Assembly: GCA_025210375.1 (NCBI GenBank)
Contig: JAOASB010000019.1
Location: 1 to 64,000 of the forward strand
Source: Maledivibacter sp.
GTDB taxonomy: Bacteria > Bacillota > Clostridia > Peptostreptococcales > Caminicellaceae
DNA length: 64,000 nucleotides
Direction of reading: 5' to 3'
Shown piece after piece: positions 28,106 through 34,943 of this stretch. Within the stretch, counting starts at the first letter, position 1. The number at the start of each line of letters is the position of its first letter. The notes under the pieces are model-generated. The model ran no database searches. It was not told where the DNA came from and saw nothing but the letters and a program-made list of their open reading frames with translations. The position numbers and the translations under genes were made by a program.

Positions 28106-28206
28106 AGAGAGTTCCAAGTAAATCTTAATTTATACATAGCAAAATATCCGATGTTTCTGGGGATTTTTGATATGTATAAATTAAAGTTTTGACTAGAATC
28201 CCTATA
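28106..28206. repeat. 100-bp hairpin repeat, copy 1
   Basis: Nearly identical (about five differences) to 47029-47130. The centre is a long imperfect palindrome, TAATTTATACAT / ATGTATAAATTA. Its edge coincides with the stop codon of the RsbW-like gene. The gap 27896-28201 holds only this repeat and AT-rich DNA. Confidence 0.8.
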
Positions 28207-28606
28207 TACTAAATACAGGTTCTAATTTATTTATATTTTTTTGTATTATTAAAACATTCTTTCTTAATTCCAACTTGTCTGAAATAGCCTTTATAAGAAA
28301 TAATCCCCTTCCATAGCTATCTAATACATTCTCCTCTAATATCTCCTCTACTACAGGTTTGTTAAAGAAACCCCTCCCACAATCTTCTATTTCAAAGTTT
28401 ACACTTTTCTCATCATAAGTGGTTCTGATATAGATAGGTTTATCCACTCTATTATCATTGCCATGCTTAAATGCATTAGTTAAAGCCTCCGTCAATATAA
28501 GCCTAACATCAAAATCATCATTTGGAGTATCTAAAGTAGTGATAATATCATCAATAACTTTTTTATGATTGTCTAATCCATATAGTACATATTCTTTTTT
28601 ATTCAT
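28202..28606 (-). CDS. RsbW/SpoIIAB-like serine kinase (copy 2)
   Basis: 134 residues, a paralogue of the protein at 26001-26381 (shared EALTNAFKHGN, VDKPIY and GRGLF blocks). The ATP-binding motifs EDCGRGF and YGRGLFLIKAISDKL are intact. It is a single-gene unit behind a c-di-GMP-I riboswitch, so its level should follow c-di-GMP, unlike copy 1. It may compete with copy 1 for the STAS protein or bind another target. The ribosome site is GGGGGCGA. Confidence 0.87.
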   Translation of the reverse strand: MNKKEYVLYGLDNHKKVIDDIITTLDTPNDDFDVRLILTEALTNAFKHGNDNRVDKPIYIRTTYDEKSVNFEIEDCGRGFFNKPVVEEILEENVLDSYGRGLFLIKAISDKLELRKNVLIIQKNINKLEPVFSI

Positions 28607-28661
28607 TTATAATCGCCCCCATCACCATGGTACCCTATGTGTTAATATAGAATCAGCATAC

Positions 28662-28696
28662 AAAAAATAAAAAAACCTGGTTGGTCACCAAACAGG
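28662..28696 (-). terminator. Terminator of the c-di-GMP riboswitch
   Basis: Stem CCTGTTTGGTGACCAACCAGG followed by TTTTTTTATTTTTT on the minus strand, between aptamer and gene. It forms the expression platform. Confidence 0.92.
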
Positions 28697-28729
28697 ATTA
28701 ATCCACTATAATATATAGTTAATTAAACA

Positions 28730-28812
28730 AATTCAGTAACCGGCTATCATAGTCTGTTGACTTTAGACCCTTGGCTTTGCGTCCCTATATTTCTATAGGT
28801 TTGCCTTTTCAT
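28730..28812 (-). promoter_or_regulatory. c-di-GMP-I (GEMM-I) riboswitch aptamer
   Basis: The minus strand carries the GEMM-I hallmarks in order: AGGCAAACC, a stem closed by a GAAA tetraloop (CTATAGAAATATAG), GGGACGCAAAGCC, the tetraloop-receptor side AAGGGTCTAAAGTC, and ATGATAGCCGGTTAC. The single gene controlled is the second RsbW-like kinase. A strong terminator follows 34 bases on. Whether ligand turns the gene on or off was not derived. Confidence 0.9.
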
Positions 28813-28845
28813 CATATTATTAACATATTCTACTTATATATTCAT

Positions 28846-28851
28846 ATTATA
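28846..28851 (-). promoter_or_regulatory. -10 element ahead of the c-di-GMP riboswitch
   Basis: TATAAT within ATTATGTTATAATA, a string also found at the promoter of the SpoIIE leader. No clear -35 box was found in either. The region 28852-29000 holds AT-rich DNA and a partial hairpin repeat at 28928-28975. Confidence 0.6.
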
Positions 28852-29000
28852 ACATAATTCCCTAAGATAATTATATTAAAAGTTTATTAATATATAAAAA
28901 AAAATAGGTTTTAATGGAAATTTATTACATTAGAGTTCCCAGCCAAAATCTTGATTTATAAATATCAAAACTCCCCTCTTAAAATCTCCTTAATCTAAAA

Positions 29001-29045
29001 AATAAGAGACAACAGATCTAAGTTGATCCATTATCTCTTATTTTT
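29001..29045 (-). terminator. Terminator of the agr operon
   Basis: Stem AATAAGAGA / TCTCTTATT with T-rich flanks on both strands, about 90 bases after agrD. Confidence 0.82.
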
Positions 29046-29132
29046 ATTTTTAGATGTTATTTTCTCTAGCATTTTTCTTGTATACTGATTGTTATCACAT
29101 ATCAAAACATTGGAAAAAGTATAAAGTTTTGA

Positions 29133-29273
29133 TTATAAATCTCTTTTTAAACTTTCCGGCATATCTGGTTCGTAAACCCAAAGCATACATCTTGTACTAG
29201 CACCACTCATAGCTACTAGTGTAAATACACAAGCTGCTGATGATAATAGAAAAGTTTTTAAATTTCTTAACAT
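29133..29273 (-). CDS. agrD: AgrD-type cyclic peptide precursor
   Basis: 46 residues: an amphipathic hydrophobic leader (MLRNLKTFLLSSAACVFTLV), a core around STRCMLWVYEP, and an acidic tail (PDMPESLKRDL). This is the layout of AgrD, where AgrB cuts the tail and a Cys forms a thiolactone with the C-terminus of the core. The single Cys in the core region is C29, giving a likely ring starting CMLWVY or CMLWVYE; the exact end is inferred. AGGGGGATAATCAAAT precedes the ATG. It lies 41 bases after agrB. Confidence 0.87.
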   Translation of the reverse strand: MLRNLKTFLLSSAACVFTLVAMSGASTRCMLWVYEPDMPESLKRDL

Positions 29274-29314
29274 ATTTGATTATCCCCCTTTTTATTAATA
29301 TTTTTCTTAAGTAA

Positions 29315-29902
29315 TTAAAAATTGGTAAATTTATACCCCAATGGACTTGCCAAGAAAAATGATAGAGTCACACCTAATAAGCTTGATGTTACATATCTAA
29401 ACAGCTCTATATTGTTTAAATAGTTACATACTAGACACCAAATCGTCAACAAACAAATAGTTTTAATCTTTATTCTTTTTCTCGTAACTTTATTTCTTAT
29501 CATTTTCTTTTCTGTACCAGCAGGAATCCACAGGATAGTAGCTATTACAGCTAATACATAAATCAATAAAATCAGGATTAAAATATTTGGAGCCTCTAAG
29601 CTTATTACTTCTCCCGCTATACCTGCCAGAATCATTAGTGAAATACTAAGGCAATAGCATTTATTGTAAGTATCCACATGACTCCCTCCAATAATTCTTC
29701 TAAAGATAACAAATGATAAGGATACAGCTACAGTGGTTTCAAAAATATTAAGAATATATGCCAAGATTAATATACTTACTGTTTTTATTGAAGTCCCTAA
29801 AAAAATTTGTAGACCATAGGAAAGAATCTCACTTTTTTCATCATCATAGTTTAATTCAAATGATATATAGTTAGAAATATTATCAGCTAACCTCTTTACC
29901 AT
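29315..29902 (-). CDS. agrB: AgrB peptide-processing membrane endopeptidase
   Basis: 195 residues, polytopic. AgrB features are present: an N-terminal cytoplasmic part, RRIIGGSHVDTYNKCYCLS with the catalytic His and Cys, and several membrane helices. It cleaves the AgrD tail and helps make the peptide ring. It overlaps the sensor gene by 20 bases and precedes agrD, so peptide maker and sensor are co-transcribed. Confidence 0.92.
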   Translation of the reverse strand: MVKRLADNISNYISFELNYDDEKSEILSYGLQIFLGTSIKTVSILILAYILNIFETTVAVSLSFVIFRRIIGGSHVDTYNKCYCLSISLMILAGIAGEVISLEAPNILILILLIYVLAVIATILWIPAGTEKKMIRNKVTRKRIKIKTICLLTIWCLVCNYLNNIELFRYVTSSLLGVTLSFFLASPLGYKFTNF

Positions 29903-30755
29903 AATTACCTACCTTTCCAGATAATATGATTGTGGATACTACAGTATCTTCATCTGTATTTTTAATATCTATCCTGCCTTCATACTTGTCCACGATTTTC
30001 TTAGAGATATATAGTCCGTATCCTCTTCCAGCAGAAGATTTAGTGGTATTCCCTTGTTTAAATAAATCCTTCATAATATTTTCTTCTATTTGTCCTGTAT
30101 TTTCAATTTTAAATATAAAATTATTATTGCAATAATCCACAATCAGTTTTATCCATTTTTTACCTTCAGTCATCAATGAAGCTTCTATAGCGTTTTCAAT
30201 TAAATTAGAAAATAAACTACATAAATCCCAAGAGTGTATATCAATATTATATATTTTTCTCTTACATTTAACGTAAAAAAATATACCTTTTTCACGTGCT
30301 ATTTCTCTTTTGACGTTAATCAATGCCGTCAAAGCAGGATGCCCAAGTCTCACTATCTCGCTAGTAAATCTATTTTCTTTTGATATACCTTTCAGATAAC
30401 TAGTCAATTCTTCATATTCCTCTAAATAAAGTAACGCTCCTATAGCTTGAATGTGAGTTAGATAGTCATATCTTTGAGAGTGTAACAGCTTTATCAATTC
30501 TTCCGTATTTCCCATATTGGTTTTCATTAATCTAAACTCTGCTTCTTTTTTTTCATAATAGCTAAATTTTTTCAGAGAAATAAACATAAAAACCGTTGTT
30601 ATAGCTGTTACAATTATAAGAATATAAAAAAAGAATATACTTTCTTTAATTACATTCAAAGTAACTGAATTGAGTATTAAAAAGTTAAGTATTATTATAA
30701 CCATCGACTGAAACAGCATGGTTAATACAATGGTATATTTGTTTTTGTTCTTCAA
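29883..30755 (-). CDS. AgrC-like GHKL sensor, short form without the phospho-His
   Basis: 290 residues with two membrane helices (about 10-30, 38-60), a Spo0B-like dimerisation helix and a GHKL ATPase domain (N box NLIENAIEAS, G2 GRGYGLYISKKIVDKYEGRI). The dimerisation motif, normally RHDxxNH, reads QRYDYLTHIQ: the acceptor His is Tyr (TAT at 30470-30468) and Asn is Thr. The AgrC six-helix sensor part is missing; the preceding gene may supply it. The start is TTG 30755, 6 bases after AGAAGGTG. Confidence 0.82.
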   Translation of the reverse strand: MKNKNKYTIVLTMLFQSMVIIILNFLILNSVTLNVIKESIFFFYILIIVTAITTVFMFISLKKFSYYEKKEAEFRLMKTNMGNTEELIKLLHSQRYDYLTHIQAIGALLYLEEYEELTSYLKGISKENRFTSEIVRLGHPALTALINVKREIAREKGIFFYVKCKRKIYNIDIHSWDLCSLFSNLIENAIEASLMTEGKKWIKLIVDYCNNNFIFKIENTGQIEENIMKDLFKQGNTTKSSAGRGYGLYISKKIVDKYEGRIDIKNTDEDTVVSTIILSGKVGNYGKEVS

Positions 30756-30767
30756 AGATATCACCTT

Positions 30768-31235
30768 CTAATCATTAATATCACATAGAAATAGGTTCTT
30801 CCTTATAATAACAATCAGTACCAATAACGACACTAAACTAATAGGGATATAAGCCAAAATTAAGTATTTAGAATTATAATATAAATCAGTCATTTCTATT
30901 TCTCTCAAAATACTATTTATTGGTAATATAATACCTTGTAGTACTCCTTGAGATAACATCCCTATCAATACTGGAATTATGGCTTTATAATATTTGATTT
31001 TCATAAATAAAATGACCATAAAATATAATGAAATAATTTGTATTATTGTATGAAATCCAAAATATATATTAGACATTCTTACAAGTAACGCAACTATTGA
31101 CTGAATCGTTGCAATAATTAAAATTTTCGACAGCCTTACATCCCTTACATTTGAAAGGTTAAACCCCAATAAAAGTATAAATAAAGCTTCTGGAAAAGAT
31201 GCAAAAACTGCGACATATAGGTAATCAATAAGCAT
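30768..31235 (-). CDS. Polytopic membrane protein, probable detached AgrC sensor domain
   Basis: 155 residues with about five hydrophobic segments and almost no soluble part. It resembles the N-terminal six-helix peptide-receptor region of AgrC (FPEALFILLLGFNLSN near the start). It directly precedes the kinase-like gene by 12 bases, and the two together have the length and order of one AgrC. The assignment rests on topology and context. AGGGGG precedes the ATG. Confidence 0.6.
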   Translation of the reverse strand: MLIDYLYVAVFASFPEALFILLLGFNLSNVRDVRLSKILIIATIQSIVALLVRMSNIYFGFHTIIQIISLYFMVILFMKIKYYKAIIPVLIGMLSQGVLQGIILPINSILREIEMTDLYYNSKYLILAYIPISLVSLLVLIVIIRKNLFLCDIND

Positions 31236-31305
31236 ATAATTCCCCCTATAAATTCTATATATAATCTAATTGATATGCTTAATATCTATAATACACTATC
31301 TTCCT

Positions 31306-31326
31306 CAAAAATGTTGTCATTTTTTG
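31306..31326. promoter_or_regulatory. Palindrome upstream of the agr operon
   Basis: CAAAAATG TTGT CATTTTTTG, about 70 bases before the first agr gene. It may be an operator; no regulator is coded nearby. The rest of 31236-31464 is AT-rich with no gene seen. Confidence 0.35.
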
Positions 31327-31464
31327 TATTTTGTGTAATTTTTTTTATTTTTTTTTGCTTTTAAATGACAATATAATTTTTTTCGTTGTATTTCGTCAAT
31401 AATATAACCTCAAAACGATCGATTGAAGATTCGAGAGCATATCTGTATATAAAATATTCCAAAA

Positions 31465-31496
31465 TAAAAAACCCACTAGTCCGCAGACTAATAGGT
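31465..31496 (-). terminator. Terminator of the SH3 lipoprotein gene
   Basis: Stem ACCTATTAGTC / GACTAGTGGGT with a 4-base loop and a T6 run on the minus strand, 7 bases beyond the stop. Confidence 0.9.
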
Positions 31497-31502
31497 CTAA
31501 CC

Positions 31503-32447
31503 TTATTGATTATCAATATCTAATCCTTCAAAAACATCCTTGGCTTTGTAACCCGTTCCCTTTATTCCATCGAAGCCTTCTACTTCGAACCAACCCCTTA
31601 CTCCATTTTCCTTTTCTACTTGACACCATCTTTTGTTATCACTAGAGAGTAAGGTAACTTCTTCCCCTACTGTAAGGGCCGCTATCATTTCATTTTCCGT
31701 GGTGGATTTAAGTATAGGTATACTTTTTAAAACCTTGGCCCTGTGATTTATTTCATAAAGGTCTTTAGGCTGATTCACAAGCATATGTCTTGGAGAAAGC
31801 TGGTATTTATCTTTATAGAACCATGAACAAAGTATATTGCCACTGCTTAATGTAGTTAGGCTACCATCCCCGGGCCTTTCTATGTCATTAATATGTCCAT
31901 TGATTTTTCCTATATGGGATACACTATGAATAGTATATCTATAGAAGCTGGTTTTGGGCGTTTTGTCAGGGCCCCATTCGCTTATGGCAATCTCCTTTAT
32001 ATTATCTCCTACATCAATATCTACTACCTTAAAATCATAATCTACATTTACTCCTATACTTGTTATTGCGACATCATTAATAGTCAATCTATAATACTTT
32101 GTATCGTCACATTCCAGCTTTATAAAATCCTTATTGTCATCATTATTTAGATCTACATCTAAAAGCTTTGTTTTCCTAATATCTTCATTATGAAAAAAAT
32201 GCCCCTTCTGATACAAGCTTATTTCACTAGTTAATCTATCAATCCTTAGATCCTTTTCCTTTGCTTGCTGAGATAAATCCTTATTTTCATCCTTTAGAGT
32301 GTCATTTTCTTTTTGCAAAGCTTCTAATTGCTCCAAAAGAAGCTTATTGTTTGACTCCAAATCTTTCATGGTGGTTTTTATATTATCGTTTGCACATGAA
32401 GTCAATAGAAACGCAGTCACTAAGGTAAATATCAAACATTTTTTCAT
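31503..32447 (-). CDS. Lipoprotein with coiled coil and SH3-like domain
   Basis: 314 residues. A lipoprotein signal with lipobox LLTSC (Cys 18) is followed by a coiled coil (about 25-78, LLEQLEALQKENDTLKDENKDL). A middle domain (about 85-230) contains DVDLNNDDNKDFIKLE, resembling FG-GAP/VCBS calcium loops. The C-terminal SH3_3-type domain (about 240-300) has LTVGEEVTLLSSDNKRWCQVE. It is probably anchored to the membrane facing the wall. It is a single-gene unit. Confidence 0.75.
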   Translation of the reverse strand: MKKCLIFTLVTAFLLTSCANDNIKTTMKDLESNNKLLLEQLEALQKENDTLKDENKDLSQQAKEKDLRIDRLTSEISLYQKGHFFHNEDIRKTKLLDVDLNNDDNKDFIKLECDDTKYYRLTINDVAITSIGVNVDYDFKVVDIDVGDNIKEIAISEWGPDKTPKTSFYRYTIHSVSHIGKINGHINDIERPGDGSLTTLSSGNILCSWFYKDKYQLSPRHMLVNQPKDLYEINHRAKVLKSIPILKSTTENEMIAALTVGEEVTLLSSDNKRWCQVEKENGVRGWFEVEGFDGIKGTGYKAKDVFEGLDIDNQ

Positions 32448-32641
32448 TTCCCATCACCCAAAGTCTATTATAATTTATTTGGTAATAAATTGGTACCATT
32501 AATTTCCCCGAATTTTCTTAAAAGTTTCTTAACAAAATTGGTACCCTTATTTATAGACGTTTTTATCACGAAAAAGTTTCATAAAAATATAAAATTTATG
32601 AAATTATCAAACATATGGTCTAACAAGTACATTTTTCCTCA

Positions 32642-33691
32642 CTAGGCCTTTATCTCTCCTATAATATTTTGAGCAAATTTCTTTGCATCATTTTCAATAT
32701 TTTCTACCTTCATTATTTCTCCAGCATCATTTGCTATGGCCATAATAGAGAAATAAGGGGGCAATCTAAAGCTTTTGTTTATATTTAATGCCCCTATAAG
32801 TTGCTTTGCCACGGAATCAGAACCAGAATTTCCTGAAACAATGACTCCAAACAATGTCTTTTTGTAAAACTTAGTGCGCCTATAAAGCACCGTCATTCTA
32901 TTGATCACCGCAGTAAGCTTTGCAGATATGGCATCATTATAATTAGGACATATCCATATTACTGCATCGGCTCTTTCGATGGCAGGCAATATTTCCTTAG
33001 TAATCATCCCCCCATAGAAGCACGAATTGGTTTTACTATAATGCATGCATGTGGTAAAGTCACAGCCCTTACAATCAATGATTGTACCGTTTTCAACATG
33101 ATATTCCTCTATGTCACAATCCACAAGATATCCTTTTATCATATTCCACAGCATTAAAGTATTGGAGGTAGCATGGGAGCTAGCATGAAGTACAATAATT
33201 CTAGGTCTTTTAATCACGCTAGGATTCTCATGGATAAAATTTTCACGCAATCTCTCACATAAATCCAAACTGATATCCTCCAATGACATTTTTAGCTGTT
33301 TTTGCCATGTCCTAAGGTTTTTTAGGCCCTCTATGGCCTCAACCAAAGGGTGCCCTGGAAAACGACATCCCATTCGGTTGGCTTTAAATATTATATCCTG
33401 GGCAGTACTTTTCGTATATAATTCATTTGGACTATGTATTATTATCACAGCACTTGATCCATTTAGTGCATTTTCACCTCTTTGAGACAGCCTAGATAGC
33501 ATCTCAAAAATGGGAATATTATAGCCTAAATCATCAAGCTCTACGGCAAATATAATCTTCTTATTTGTTAAATCTGGAATATTAGTTAAATCATTAATTA
33601 TGTAAGTATCTAATCCCTTAGTAGTAACTGCAACCATTTTCGATAGTCTGTCTGATATCTCACCTGGCATGATCAGATATACTTTTTTCAT
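32642..33691 (-). CDS. Flavodoxin-like NAD(P)H-dependent reductase with extra N-terminal domain
   Basis: 349 residues. The C-terminal half (about 165-345) is a flavodoxin-like FMN reductase: PRIIVLHASSHATSNT for the phosphate loop, IDCKGCDFTTCMHY, where iron-sulfur flavoproteins carry cysteines, and WICPNYNDAISAKLTAVINR. The N-terminal half (about 1-160) is a separate alpha/beta domain that I do not recognise. It overlaps the preceding gene by 4 bases and is the last of a three-gene operon with the LDH/MDH-like and giant proteins. Confidence 0.7.
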   Translation of the reverse strand: MKKVYLIMPGEISDRLSKMVAVTTKGLDTYIINDLTNIPDLTNKKIIFAVELDDLGYNIPIFEMLSRLSQRGENALNGSSAVIIIHSPNELYTKSTAQDIIFKANRMGCRFPGHPLVEAIEGLKNLRTWQKQLKMSLEDISLDLCERLRENFIHENPSVIKRPRIIVLHASSHATSNTLMLWNMIKGYLVDCDIEEYHVENGTIIDCKGCDFTTCMHYSKTNSCFYGGMITKEILPAIERADAVIWICPNYNDAISAKLTAVINRMTVLYRRTKFYKKTLFGVIVSGNSGSDSVAKQLIGALNINKSFRLPPYFSIMAIANDAGEIMKVENIENDAKKFAQNIIGEIKA

Positions 33692-34932
33692 ATTATACTC
33701 TCCAGTTTTTTATAGGTTTTTTGTAGACGATCGATTAATGGTTTTGGTAGCTTTAGTCTCTCTATTTCCGTACCCGTAGAAGCTAATCTATTCTTTGCTC
33801 CCATAAAAACTCCGCCCATATATGTAGTACTATAGTGCCAATCCCCTTTGATGGTCGCTATAAGAGATAAACTCCCCGACGATAGGGCCGGTGCGATGTA
33901 TGGCTTGAACCCTGTTCCTCTAACCTCTAGATTTGCTTCCTTTGCTTTTTGGGTTAGATGTAAGGATATCTCTGGATTATAGTTTTCTATACTGTCGGCA
34001 ATAATAAGACCCTCACCGTGGGGGCCATAGGCCCTACCTTCATTTATATAATGGGAGGTTTCAGGGCTTAAGCTTGAATAATAAGCGGCACGGGCATGCA
34101 TTACACCAAGTCCATATCCCCTAATTTGCTCTGGAGCCAATCCCTTATAGTCCAATTCTCCATTTTTATCGGTGTTGCTGGTTAAAAAAACCGATTTGCA
34201 TAGTAGGTCTACAGGGTCAGACACTACTGCAAATATTCCCTTAAACCCACGCTTTCTAGCCATATTTGCATAGGTTTCCAAAATTTTAGAGTTTCCCTGA
34301 AACTGAATCATTCTTACATCCTCCACCTTCTCATGGGCAGGTGGTACACCTACACTTGCACAAAATACAAACATATCACAATCAAATAGCTCTTCAAGGC
34401 TGACTCCTTTAATACGTGGATAGGATCTTCCATCAAAGGCTGAGAGTATTTGATTTCCTTCAAGAACCCATCTCCTTTTTTTGCTATCTCCTCTATCATA
34501 GATTCCCACCTCAGAAATGCAATCTCCCCCTAATAATCTTAGCCCTGTAATTAGGGTTCCACCTACATCTCCAAGTCCTAAAACATTTACTATCCATTTT
34601 TTAGGGCTTGAATTATTTAGTACATCTTTCCAATTGGGATATTCAGTATTTATACAAGTAACCTTTCTATGATTTATTTTATCTATTATCCAATTAGGTA
34701 AAGTAAAGTTTACTGGGTCCTTTTTTTGTAGAAGATTGACCCCCTCATCTTGGTCATATACTAATGACGGATCAGATACAGAAAAGCTTCTTCTAGACTT
34801 TAATGGCTCCATTTTCTTCAAAAGAAAAATATTATGTGTATTTCCCATGGCATCTTTTTCACTTATTTCCTTTAAGTCATCATACTTACTACTTGAAAAT
34901 AATATTTCATTATCTAGATTATAATAAAACAT
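33688..34932 (-). CDS. Lactate/malate dehydrogenase-like protein of unusual form
   Basis: About 414 residues. A Rossmann core begins near 133 with VNVLGLGDVGGTLITGLRLLGG. Later VVSDPVDLLC corresponds to the NPVDxL stretch of LDH/MDH, and GPHGEGLIIADS to the catalytic-His loop GEHGDS. It is about 100 residues longer than usual because of an N-terminal extension (about 1-130), and its substrate-specificity loop differs. ATG 34932 follows AGAGGTGATGAGA. The stop of the 1629-residue gene lies 11 bases upstream. Substrate unknown. Confidence 0.65.
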   Translation of the reverse strand: MFYYNLDNEILFSSSKYDDLKEISEKDAMGNTHNIFLLKKMEPLKSRRSFSVSDPSLVYDQDEGVNLLQKKDPVNFTLPNWIIDKINHRKVTCINTEYPNWKDVLNNSSPKKWIVNVLGLGDVGGTLITGLRLLGGDCISEVGIYDRGDSKKRRWVLEGNQILSAFDGRSYPRIKGVSLEELFDCDMFVFCASVGVPPAHEKVEDVRMIQFQGNSKILETYANMARKRGFKGIFAVVSDPVDLLCKSVFLTSNTDKNGELDYKGLAPEQIRGYGLGVMHARAAYYSSLSPETSHYINEGRAYGPHGEGLIIADSIENYNPEISLHLTQKAKEANLEVRGTGFKPYIAPALSSGSLSLIATIKGDWHYSTTYMGGVFMGAKNRLASTGTEIERLKLPKPLIDRLQKTYKKLESII

Positions 34933-34943
34933 TCTCATCACCT

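Noticed and set aside
26399-28606. A sigma factor gene within the partner-switching region
   Set aside because: No frame with sigma region 2 or 4 motifs is present between 23.4 and 29 kb on either strand.
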